This document shows positions 1 through 5,309 of a stretch of 6,908 bases of DNA, in pieces (within the stretch, counting starts at the first letter, position 1; the number at the start of each line of letters is the position of its first letter). The notes under the pieces are model-generated. The model was not told the origin of the DNA. It worked only from the letters and a program-made list of their open reading frames with translations, and did not search any database. Source of the DNA: a bacterium (GTDB taxonomy: Bacteria > Chloroflexota > Dormibacteria > Aeolococcales > Aeolococcaceae); NCBI GenBank assembly GCA_021850405.1, contig JAJZMA010000171.1:1-6908 (forward strand), in the 5' to 3' direction. The position numbers were made by a program, and so were the translations under genes.

Positions 1-996
1 GTACTGCCCCTTGAAGTAGGGGGCATAGTTCATCACGATGGTGTGAATGTTCGAGCCGGATAGCTCAGATGCAAGGGGCAGCATGGCTCCAATCTGGCTG
101 AGGCTCATGTCGGTGGCAAACCCTGTTCCCAGGGCCTTGGCGAGTGTAGGCAGGTCAGCCACGCTCAGGGTCTTGGCCTTGTCCTTCAGATCCAGCAGCA
201 GCTCCTGCTGGCGCTGGGAGCGGGCGATGTCCTCCAGAATGTCTCCGTGCCTGGAGCGCACGTACTGAAGGGCAGTTACACCGGTCATGTACTGCGGTCC
301 AGGGAGGACTGCTACTCTTGCGATGGCGTACGGGTTGTTGCCGGTGAGGTCAGCAGGATAAAAGTCATCCAGGACTGGAAGCTGGGCTACCATATCCACG
401 CCGTTGAGCTGGTTTACGATATTTACCAGGCCCTCAAGCCCCACCCAGGCCCAGTAGTCCACATGGACATTGAAATCCTGCTCTACGGTGGCAACTGCAT
501 TGGCAGCTCCACCGTTGGCGTAGGCCGCATCAATCTTGGCAGACCCACCGCTTGCCAGTGGAACCCAGAGATCCCTGGGCAGAGAGAGCATGGTTGCAGA
601 GTGGGTTGCAGGGTCCACCCGAACCAGGATCATGCTCTGGGTAAGTATGTGGTTGGCAACAAATTTGGCGTCATTGTCGGATCCCATGAGCAGTACCGTA
701 AATGGCGCACCTGAGGCAGGGAGTGGCTGCTGGGTCGGGCCAGCTTTGGCTGCTACCACCCGTGATTTGCCAAAGTCCTGTGCCGCGGTCTGCGCGACTG
801 GCAGGAAATAGGCAAAAGCACCGGCCATTCCGGAGATTACAAAGCCAAGAACAATGAGCAGGCCATTGCGCGTGCGGTGGGGTGGCCGGGGAGGGCGACT
901 CCCTCCTCTGTGGTCCCGTATGCCGGCTCGAACCCGGCTCGGACGGGAAGGCAGTGGTCCTGGGGACACGCTGCCAGTCTGGTCGAATTTACGCAT
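1..996 (-). CDS. LytR-CpsA-Psr (LCP) family membrane protein, 3' end cut by window edge
   Basis: The frame is open from ATG (994-996) to the window edge, giving 332 visible residues and no stop. Residues 1-44 are a basic, proline-rich cytoplasmic tail and about 45-67 a single membrane anchor. The LCP domain begins near residue 98 (FTVLLMGSD) and continues through SMILVRVDP (121-129), MLSLPRDLWV (136-145), KIDAAYANGG (154-163), a QLNGVDM segment (196-202) and YVRSRHGD...RSQRQQ (245-264). Family knowledge: LCP proteins transfer glycopolymers such as teichoic acid or capsule from undecaprenyl pyrophosphate carriers to peptidoglycan on the outer membrane face. PRD Arg141, Arg247, Arg249 and Gln263 are present, but the usual R-x-D-T/S motif reads L-T-Q-S (118-121). 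A purine-rich GAAGGA lies close to the ATG; no in-frame upstream ATG is present. The gene is divergent from the pilin-like genes. Family call is firm; the polymer substrate is unknown. Confidence 0.93.
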   Translation of the reverse strand, partial: MRKFDQTGSVSPGPLPSRPSRVRAGIRDHRGGSRPPRPPHRTRNGLLIVLGFVISGMAGAFAYFLPVAQTAAQDFGKSRVVAAKAGPTQQPLPASGAPFTVLLMGSDNDAKFVANHILTQSMILVRVDPATHSATMLSLPRDLWVPLASGGSAKIDAAYANGGAANAVATVEQDFNVHVDYWAWVGLEGLVNIVNQLNGVDMVAQLPVLDDFYPADLTGNNPYAIARVAVLPGPQYMTGVTALQYVRSRHGDILEDIARSQRQQELLLDLKDKAKTLSVADLPTLAKALGTGFATDMSLSQIGAMLPLASELSGSNIHTIVMNYAPYFKGQY

Positions 997-1150
997 TATC
1001 CTTCCATGGGTGAACTGTTCCAAAGGGGGTGGCCGGGCGGGCGTGACAGCATAAAGCTGGCAGCTCTCCCATCACTAACTGTAACGGGTCGACAGTGTAC
1101 CCGGTTTCGCTCCCCTTCGTCCCATGGTCTTTGCAATCTGCAGGCCCGGC

Positions 1151-1179
1151 TTGCCGGTTAGATTCGCAGCTTGTATACA
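1151..1179 (+). promoter_or_regulatory. Candidate sigma70-like promoter for the pilin-like genes
   Basis: TTGCCG (1151-1156) and TATACA (1174-1179) are separated by exactly 17 bases; each matches the -35 or -10 consensus at four of six positions. Transcription would start near 1186 and give a leader of about 190 bases. The -10 box overlaps the left arm of an inverted repeat, so a bound regulator could act here. It is only a pattern match; in GC-rich DNA such matches arise by chance. Confidence 0.3.
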
Positions 1180-1223
1180 GGAACGTCACAGAAATGTGCC
1201 GGCTCCTCCTGTATTCTCTTTTT
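1175..1223 (+). promoter_or_regulatory. Stem-loop plus T-rich tract upstream of the pilin-like operon (attenuator or operator)
   Basis: ATACAGGA (1175-1182) and TCCTGTAT (1207-1214) are a perfect 8-base inverted repeat, with arm centres 32 bp apart. Inside it CACA (1187-1190), GAAA (1191-1194) and TGTG (1195-1198) form a small hairpin with a GNRA-type tetraloop, extendable by CG/CG across one mismatch. The right arm runs into TTCTCTTTTT (1214-1223), as in an intrinsic terminator. No plus-strand gene lies upstream to be terminated, so leader attenuation of the pilin-like genes, or a two-site operator, are the natural readings. Confidence 0.35.
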
Positions 1224-1372
1224 AAGCATCAGGCGGCTGGGTTGACCACTGCGCAAAGCAGGGAGCGGGAGGAGCTGTTCGGAGACCAGGGTGGCTTTTC
1301 CTGGCCGAGGGGAGCTGGCTGGTTCTGGCATAGATGGGTTCAGGGGCAGTCAGTAGCTTGTGTGGAGGAGTT

Positions 1373-1942
1373 GTGGCGCACCGACAGATTAGGCAAGGGG
1401 ATGGCCCGAGAGCGAGGCAAAGATCCGGCCAGGCTATGGTCGAGATGGCGTTTGTCTTCCCCCTTTTCCTTGTGGTACTTTTTGCTGCGGTTGACACTGC
1501 ACTCTGGTGCATAGAGACCAATGCAGCGGTGGCGGCTGCGGAGGCAGGGGTCCGGGTTGCCGTAGCGTCCTATCAGGATCCTTATACCCTCAATCATCGC
1601 ACCAATCAGCCGCAAACCCCCACGGCCAGTCAGGTGCAGAAAGTGATCCAGCCGCTCCTGCAGGGGGCAATGTTTGGAGTGCACTCCTATCCGCCTCAGC
1701 CACCCACAGGCTGCCCTAGCAGCATCCCGGCCGGGACGATCTACGTGTGTGTTTCCAGTAACCCTCATGGGCCTATTGTGGGCATCAAGCCACCTGACAG
1801 CGGGGTAAGAATGACGATGGTGACTTGTCAGGTCGAGGGGACTGTGCCCACCCTGATCCCCCCAATTTTTCAGCTTGCCAGTTTTTCCGAGTTTCATATG
1901 AATGTGGGGGCAACGAGTGCAGCGTTGACGTTTGCTCCGTGA
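1373..1942 (+). CDS. TadE-like pseudopilin (first of three pilin-like genes)
   Basis: A 189-residue protein if translated from GTG 1373, which follows GGAGGAG (1364-1370). An in-frame ATG at 1334 would add 13 residues but has no ribosome binding site nearby. After a short basic N-terminus comes the TadE-type processing and membrane segment SGQAMVEMAFVFPLFLVVLF (18-37): cleavage by a prepilin peptidase would be expected after Gly19, leaving Glu24 at +5 of the mature chain. The hydrophobic helix is followed by an Ala-rich amphipathic stretch (to about 65) and a soluble domain with Cys114, Cys126 and Cys152; Cys46 lies at the membrane end. Family knowledge: TadE-type proteins are minor pilins of tight-adherence (Flp/type IVc) machines. 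The stop overlaps the next start (GTGA), so translation is coupled. No Flp pilin or Tad ATPase is nearby, so the exact machine is unknown. Confidence 0.8.
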   Translation: MAHRQIRQGDGPRARQRSGQAMVEMAFVFPLFLVVLFAAVDTALWCIETNAAVAAAEAGVRVAVASYQDPYTLNHRTNQPQTPTASQVQKVIQPLLQGAMFGVHSYPPQPPTGCPSSIPAGTIYVCVSSNPHGPIVGIKPPDSGVRMTMVTCQVEGTVPTLIPPIFQLASFSEFHMNVGATSAALTFAP

Positions 1943-2424
1943 GGCGGCGCAGTACGGCAAGCCAGGGCGGGCAGGCAGTGCTGGAGACAGCGATTTTGCT
2001 GCCCATACTCTTCTGGATGATAGGGGGGTTTGTCGCACTCATGTTGCAGGTGCAGGCACAGCAGGAGATTGATACGGCCACAACCCTTGCGACTGAGGCC
2101 ACTTTTCAGAATGATCTGGGGGTTGGCACAGGAACGTGTCCTGCAACTGCTGGAGTGACGCTTTTTAGCTCCCTTGCCAATCCAGCGGAATGTGCAACTT
2201 TCTCAGGTACCATGCAGTTTTATCCGCATTTTTTTTCCCATGTGATTTTTCTATGCGCAGGAAATTACCTCAACGGACGTAGCGGTTCACTTACGGGCAA
2301 TGTCACATGTAATGCATCCGGGCAGGTACTTATCTCTGCTACGCCTGTATCGTGGGCGCAGTTCTTTGGCAATCCTACCGTGAGGGCCGAAGCTACTTCG
2401 CAAACACCGCCTATTAGGCAATGA
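1939..2424 (+). CDS. TadE-like pseudopilin (second of three pilin-like genes)
   Basis: Starts at GTG 1939, whose GTGA overlaps the previous gene's TGA; no clear ribosome binding site precedes it, which fits translational coupling. The open frame extends further upstream, but that part overlaps the first gene and is unlikely to be used. The product is 161 residues: a basic start (VRRR), then GGQAVLETAILLPILF (10-25), with predicted prepilin-peptidase cleavage after Gly11 and Glu16 at +5, a membrane helix to about residue 38, and an amphipathic Ala/Thr/Gln-rich extension. The outer domain has four cysteines (67, 85, 106, 124), probably two disulfides, and ends in PTVRAEATSQ, a layout common in TadE-like proteins. 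It probably pairs with the product of the first gene as a minor pilin. Family membership is likely; partner and pilus type are not visible here. Confidence 0.8.
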   Translation: MRRRSTASQGGQAVLETAILLPILFWMIGGFVALMLQVQAQQEIDTATTLATEATFQNDLGVGTGTCPATAGVTLFSSLANPAECATFSGTMQFYPHFFSHVIFLCAGNYLNGRSGSLTGNVTCNASGQVLISATPVSWAQFFGNPTVRAEATSQTPPIRQ

Positions 2425-2440
2425 GGATTGGGGGAATGAA

Positions 2441-2980
2441 ATGGCGGTAGTCATAGTTGGGCGTGGAAAGCGCAAGAAGAAGTTGCATGGCCAGCGCGCC
2501 CAGACCCTTATTGCGTTTGCGCTGGCGTTCGCCCTTTTCCTTATGGCTCTTTTTATTGTCGTTGTGGATCTGGCCGCTAATTTTGTGTACTACACCAGGG
2601 CGCAGTCTGCTGCAGAGATAGGGTCACAGGCCGGGGCGAACGACATAAATCCAAGCTCGATATTTACCAGTGCACAACCGCAAATAGATACGCGCACTTA
2701 CCAGGGATATTGCACGAAGTATGCGATGCAGGAGGCTCTTTCCAATCGCGCTGTGACAGTCGCTGCAGCCTGTACGCTTGCAAAGGGCGGCCCGCCCCCG
2801 GGTTGTTCTGCCAACCCAACTCCGATCCCTGGTTATCTCCTCAACTATACGGTTGAAGCATGTGTCACCATCACCTTTCCGCTTCCCATTCCCCTGCCAC
2901 CCTTTGCGTCAAAGGCAACTGTGCATGCCCTTTTTGATGCTGTGGCTGTTCCGGGAACTACAGTCCCGCAGGCTCCGTAG
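2441..2980 (+). CDS. TadE/TadG-like pseudopilin (third gene, atypical processing site)
   Basis: A 179-residue protein from ATG 2441, with GGGGGA (2430-2435) five bases upstream and 16 bases after the preceding stop, so part of the same operon. A strongly basic N-terminus (GRGKRKKK, 7-14) precedes a hydrophobic helix (about 22-45) ending in VVDLA (41-45), then AQSAAEIGSQAGA (54-66). This resembles the TadG-type N-terminal domain, in which an aspartate follows the helix and an Ala-rich helix succeeds it. The expected Gly-1 and Glu+5 of a processed pseudopilin read Ala20 and Ala25. The outer part has four cysteines (91, 111, 122, 141) and a proline-rich hydrophobic strand (144-154). True TadG proteins are usually much longer with a von Willebrand-type domain, absent here. 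It may be an unprocessed membrane-anchored member of the pilin-like trio. Confidence 0.72.
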   Translation: MAVVIVGRGKRKKKLHGQRAQTLIAFALAFALFLMALFIVVVDLAANFVYYTRAQSAAEIGSQAGANDINPSSIFTSAQPQIDTRTYQGYCTKYAMQEALSNRAVTVAAACTLAKGGPPPGCSANPTPIPGYLLNYTVEACVTITFPLPIPLPPFASKATVHALFDAVAVPGTTVPQAP

Positions 2981-3117
2981 CTCGATCCTTGCCGGTGTGT
3001 CGCAGACTGGGCGTAGCTGTTCAGCAGGACACTGGACAGGGGGCCAGCTGGGAGGTGCGGATGGAGGGCAGGCAAGGGGCCGGTATGCCGCGGTCGCAAC
3101 GCATCGGGCAATGACGC

Positions 3118-3173
3118 AGCGCTACAAAGGGGCAGGATGTCTGCAGCACCTGCTGGCGCTCCCTTGATTTTTT
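3118..3173 (+). terminator. Possible intrinsic terminator after the pilin-like operon
   Basis: AGCGC (3118-3122) pairs with GCGCT (3156-3160), and inside it GCAGG (3132-3136) pairs with CCTGC (3149-3153). A run of six T lies at 3168-3173. The two helices are separated by an unequal internal loop (9 versus 2 bases), and the T-run begins seven bases after the stem, so it is a weak example. It lies about 140 bases beyond the third pilin-like stop and would separate that operon from the membrane protein gene. I see no gene in 2981-3242. Confidence 0.3.
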
Positions 3174-3200
3174 GTCTCGGATTGGCAACAGCGGTTTAAC
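3172..3200 (+). promoter_or_regulatory. Weak candidate promoter for the flippase-like gene
   Basis: TTGTCT (3172-3177) and TTTAAC (3195-3200) are spaced by 17 bases, each matching four of six consensus positions. It would place a start about 35 bases before ATG 3243. The -35 box overlaps the T-run of the possible terminator. It is a pattern match only. Confidence 0.22.
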
Positions 3201-3242
3201 GAGGGGCGCAGTCTGATTGCAGCCAGTTCATTTCGGGTTACT

Positions 3243-4253
3243 ATGGCTGCTATGAAGCTCTCGCGGGGCAGGCTCGAAAAGGTGTGGCGTTCCCCCTGGA
3301 CCAGAATCCTGGGAACAGTCGTTGGGCTGCTGGTTGTGGCCCACAGCATCAATCTTGGGAGGACTGTGAGTGGGCTGGTCTCAGCAGACCCGGTCTGGGT
3401 CGTCGTAGGGGTTGCCTTTACAGCACTTACCGTGTTTGCCTCGGTGGGAGAGTGGGGGTTCCTGGTGCGGGCTGGGGGCCACAAGCTCACCTGGCGGGCG
3501 CTCACGAGCTGGTATTTTCAGGGGCTCTTTGTCGGGCAGATATTTCCGGCCGCTATTGGCGGAGATGCCATGCGGGCGGTGGAGCTGGGCAAGGTGACTG
3601 GACCAGGCAGGGCGCTTGCCTCCCTGGCTGGCAGCAGGATGGCAGGCACCCTCGGGATGGCGGCCTGGGGGCTTGCTGGTGCGTTTGTTCTTCGGGGATG
3701 GCTTGGGTCTGCAGGGATAATCGGGGCGGCCCTTTTTCTGGTGGGCATGCTCATCGCATGGCTGGCAGCACTCAATGCCGACACTGTTGTCCAGAGGATA
3801 GGCAATTCAAGCCTGCTGCACCGGGTGGCGAGGATGCTGGCACCCTTTACCGGAGCATTCGGTGACTACCGGCACAAGCCCAGAGCGATAGCGTTAAGCC
3901 TGCTTGTCGGCGGAGCAGGGTGGGGGCTCAACCTGCTTGCCATGGAAGTGTTCGGGCGCGCGCTGGGCATGCAGGTGAACTGGCTGGTCTTCGCAGTTGC
4001 GATCCCTATCTCCCTGGTGGCAACCCTTTCTCCTGTGACATTCAACGGCATCGGCATCCGGGAAGGACTGCTGGTAGCCCTTCTCACCCATGTGGGAGTT
4101 ACAGCTGCCAAAGCTGCCGCATTCGCCATCTTTGTGGATTTCCAGATGATCCCGTTTGCAATGCTGGGCGGGATAGTCTGGATGCTCCACCGCAGGGCGC
4201 ACCAGGATCCCGCGCTGGCCCCAGCCCCTGTCGCGCTTCCCGTACGCCGGTAG
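3243..4253 (+). CDS. Flippase-like / lysylphosphatidylglycerol synthase TM-domain protein
   Basis: A 336-residue polytopic membrane protein. After a basic start, hydrophobic segments lie near residues 20-36, 51-75, 125-150, 155-178, 214-238, 246-266 and 275-315. Two family hallmarks stand out: GQIFPAAIGGDAMRAVELGK (98-117), matching the PxxxGGDxxRxxxL motif, and SPVTFNGIGIREGLL (263-277), matching the PxxxxGxGxREG motif. These define the PF03706 / UPF0104 type family, the membrane half of MprF. The cytosolic aminoacyl-transfer domain of MprF is absent, so it should not make lysyl-phosphatidylglycerol by itself; family members are proposed to flip or handle lipid-linked substrates. The C-terminus is a short polar Ala/Pro/Arg tail. 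Start is uncertain between ATG 3243 and ATG 3252, neither with a clear ribosome binding site. It is convergent with the exonuclease gene. Substrate unknown. Confidence 0.85.
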   Translation: MAAMKLSRGRLEKVWRSPWTRILGTVVGLLVVAHSINLGRTVSGLVSADPVWVVVGVAFTALTVFASVGEWGFLVRAGGHKLTWRALTSWYFQGLFVGQIFPAAIGGDAMRAVELGKVTGPGRALASLAGSRMAGTLGMAAWGLAGAFVLRGWLGSAGIIGAALFLVGMLIAWLAALNADTVVQRIGNSSLLHRVARMLAPFTGAFGDYRHKPRAIALSLLVGGAGWGLNLLAMEVFGRALGMQVNWLVFAVAIPISLVATLSPVTFNGIGIREGLLVALLTHVGVTAAKAAAFAIFVDFQMIPFAMLGGIVWMLHRRAHQDPALAPAPVALPVRR

Positions 4254-4258
4254 AACAG

Positions 4259-4280
4259 CCAGGAGGACTATCCCCCCTGG
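4259..4280. terminator. Small hairpin after the flippase-like gene
   Basis: CCAGG-A-GG (4259-4266) and CC-C-CCTGG (4273-4280) form a stem of seven pairs with one A-C mismatch around a six-base loop, beginning five bases after the TAG stop. No T-run follows on the plus strand. Position between convergent genes suggests transcription termination or mRNA 3' end protection, but it could be incidental. Confidence 0.25.
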
Positions 4281-4298
4281 TTGCCATAGCCCGCTGAT

Positions 4299-4328
4299 GG
4301 ACCGGCGCACGTTGCTGTGCGGGGGTCC
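4299..4328. terminator. GC-rich hairpin between convergent genes
   Basis: GGACC (4299-4303) pairs with GGTCC (4324-4328) and CGCAC (4306-4310) with GTGCG (4317-4321), separated by a symmetric GG/GG mismatch and closed by a six-base loop. This gives ten Watson-Crick pairs, mostly G-C. It sits just outside the stop codons of the two converging genes. It lacks a T-tract on either strand, so a classical intrinsic terminator is doubtful; a bidirectional stop or RNA 3' stabiliser is possible. Confidence 0.35.
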
Positions 4329-4338
4329 TGGCGCTCAC

Positions 4339-5046
4339 TTAGAAGGAGAAAGGCCCCTCCATGGCGCTGACTCTCCTGATTCTTCCCACCCTGGGGGATC
4401 CAGACCGGCACTGAGGCGCCTTTCCGAGCTGTCTGCGTGGCAATGCAACTTCGGTAAGGAATCGCCGTTCCATACTACCTGGGATTGTTTTCTGCATCCA
4501 GTTGCTGAACTGCTCTGAGGGAGCGCGTACGGCTAGAGCTACGAGTGCGAAGAAAAGTTTGCCCGTGGCCTCCGCATCGCTTGGGGCGCGATGGGGCTGG
4601 GTATGGCGGATATTGAACTGTTTTGCCAGTGCGACAAGGGAGTAATGAGGGGTGTTCACCAGGAGGCGGGAGAGCGTGTGCGTATCGTAGAGAAACCGGC
4701 TCTTCCCAAAGGCCAGAGGCTGGCTGCGGCTGCAAAAGGCCTTGTCGAAGTTTCCTGAATGGCCAATCAGGGTTGCTCCTTCACAGAAACGGGCCAGTGC
4801 TGCTACTGCATCCTTCTCGCAGGGAGCGCCAGCGACATCTGCGCTGGTTATATGGCACAGCTCCTGCACAAACCTTGGGATGGGAACAGACGGGTCCACA
4901 AAGGTTTCGAACCGCGAGATGACCTTGCCTCCAGTGGTAAAGCGGGTAGCCCCTATCTGGATGATCCGGTCCAGCTCGGCTCGAAGGCCAGTGGTTTCGA
5001 TGTCGAAGGCAACAAACTGCTCTCCGCCCCGGGCTGCTGGTCTCAT
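4339..5046 (-). CDS. DnaQ-like DEDDh 3'-5' exonuclease, stand-alone
   Basis: A 235-residue protein starting at ATG (5044-5046) preceded by GGAG with five bases spacing. All three exonuclease motifs are intact: ExoI FVAFDIETTGL (11-21; Asp15, Glu17), ExoII LIGHSGNFDKAF (93-104; Asp101) and ExoIII HRAPSDAEAT (152-161; His152, Asp157). This is the DEDDh arrangement of DNA polymerase III epsilon, the PolC proofreading domain and the nuclease part of Gram-positive DinG. It should remove nucleotides from DNA or RNA 3' ends using two metal ions. Residues 170-235 are a basic tail with no domain I recognise. No polymerase or helicase domain follows; the strand beyond the stop belongs to a convergent gene. 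It could act as a proofreading subunit, a repair nuclease or an RNA-trimming enzyme; sequence alone does not decide. Confidence 0.9.
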   Translation of the reverse strand: MRPAARGGEQFVAFDIETTGLRAELDRIIQIGATRFTTGGKVISRFETFVDPSVPIPRFVQELCHITSADVAGAPCEKDAVAALARFCEGATLIGHSGNFDKAFCSRSQPLAFGKSRFLYDTHTLSRLLVNTPHYSLVALAKQFNIRHTQPHRAPSDAEATGKLFFALVALAVRAPSEQFSNWMQKTIPGSMERRFLTEVALPRRQLGKAPQCRSGSPRVGRIRRVSAMEGPFSF

Positions 5047-5234
5047 CTCTTCTCCAGGCTGGGTGCTGCCCCATCGCTGGGTACATGCACAAGTTCCCGT
5101 AGGTCAGGGCCCATCTGCCTGCCTGCTCCAGAATATAGGGCACTGGTGCGGACAGCTGCACGGACATTGTTGAACACTGCTCCCTGTGCCCGTGGTCTGG
5201 CAGGTGGCAGCAGCAGCTTTGGGGCACGGAGCAA
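5043..5234 (-). CDS. Doubtful small ORF overlapping the exonuclease start
   Basis: An open frame from TTG 5234 (63 codons) or GTG 5177 (44 codons) ends with a TGA that overlaps the exonuclease ATG as ATGA, the geometry of translationally coupled genes. The last part of its product is polar and protein-like (GRQMGPDLRELVHVPSDG). The TTG has no ribosome binding site and lies directly against the T-run of the terminator; the GTG has GGGAG only two bases upstream. I recognise no family. It may be a leader peptide, a tiny coupled gene or chance. Confidence 0.18.
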   Translation of the reverse strand: MLRAPKLLLPPARPRAQGAVFNNVRAAVRTSALYSGAGRQMGPDLRELVHVPSDGAAPSLEKR

Positions 5235-5235
5235 G

Positions 5236-5269
5236 AAAAAAGGGCCCGCGGTGCAGGTGTGCGGACCCT
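5236..5269 (-). terminator. Strong intrinsic terminator of the sedolisin gene
   Basis: Read on the minus strand, AGGGTCCGC (5269-5261) pairs with GCGGGCCCT (5249-5241) in a nine-base stem with one G-T wobble and an 11-base loop, followed at once by TTTTTT (5241-5236, sharing its first T with the stem). It begins about 40 bases after the sedolisin stop. This is a textbook Rho-independent terminator and separates the protease transcript from the exonuclease gene downstream on the same strand. Confidence 0.85.
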
Positions 5270-5309
5270 CTTTCCTAATGTAACCTAAAACCGGCGCTGG
5301 CCGGCTTGC

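Larger units (their letters stand above)
997..1372. other. Divergent intergenic/leader region between LCP gene and pilin-like operon
   Basis: This stretch separates two divergently oriented genes and contains no convincing gene. It holds a candidate sigma70-like promoter and a stem-loop with a T-rich flank (listed separately). Open frames crossing it lack a good ribosome binding site and overlap the pilin-like start in the wrong frame. It probably carries the promoters for both neighbours; I could not identify a convincing minus-strand promoter for the LCP gene. Confidence 0.6.

Noticed and set aside
247..714. Plus-strand 155-residue open frame
   Set aside because: It lies wholly opposite the LCP gene, whose conserved motifs run through the same bases on the minus strand.
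1194..1514. Open frame starting MCRLLLYS, reminiscent of class II glutamine amidotransferase N-termini
   Set aside because: The resemblance is limited to the first few residues. There is no ribosome binding site, the rest is Trp/Arg-rich with no family pattern, and it overlaps the well-supported pilin-like gene in another frame.
1340..2038. Minus-strand 232-residue open frame
   Set aside because: It runs antisense to the first two pilin-like genes, is rich in Arg/His/Cys/Pro and shows no recognisable domain.
3243..4253. Annotation as a full MprF lysylphosphatidylglycerol synthase
   Set aside because: Only the membrane domain is present; the C-terminal aminoacyl-transfer domain is missing and no such gene follows.
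4781..5227. Minus-strand 148-residue open frame across the exonuclease start
   Set aside because: Much of it overlaps the exonuclease ExoI and ExoII coding region in another frame and is Cys/Arg/Pro-rich, as expected of an out-of-frame shadow.
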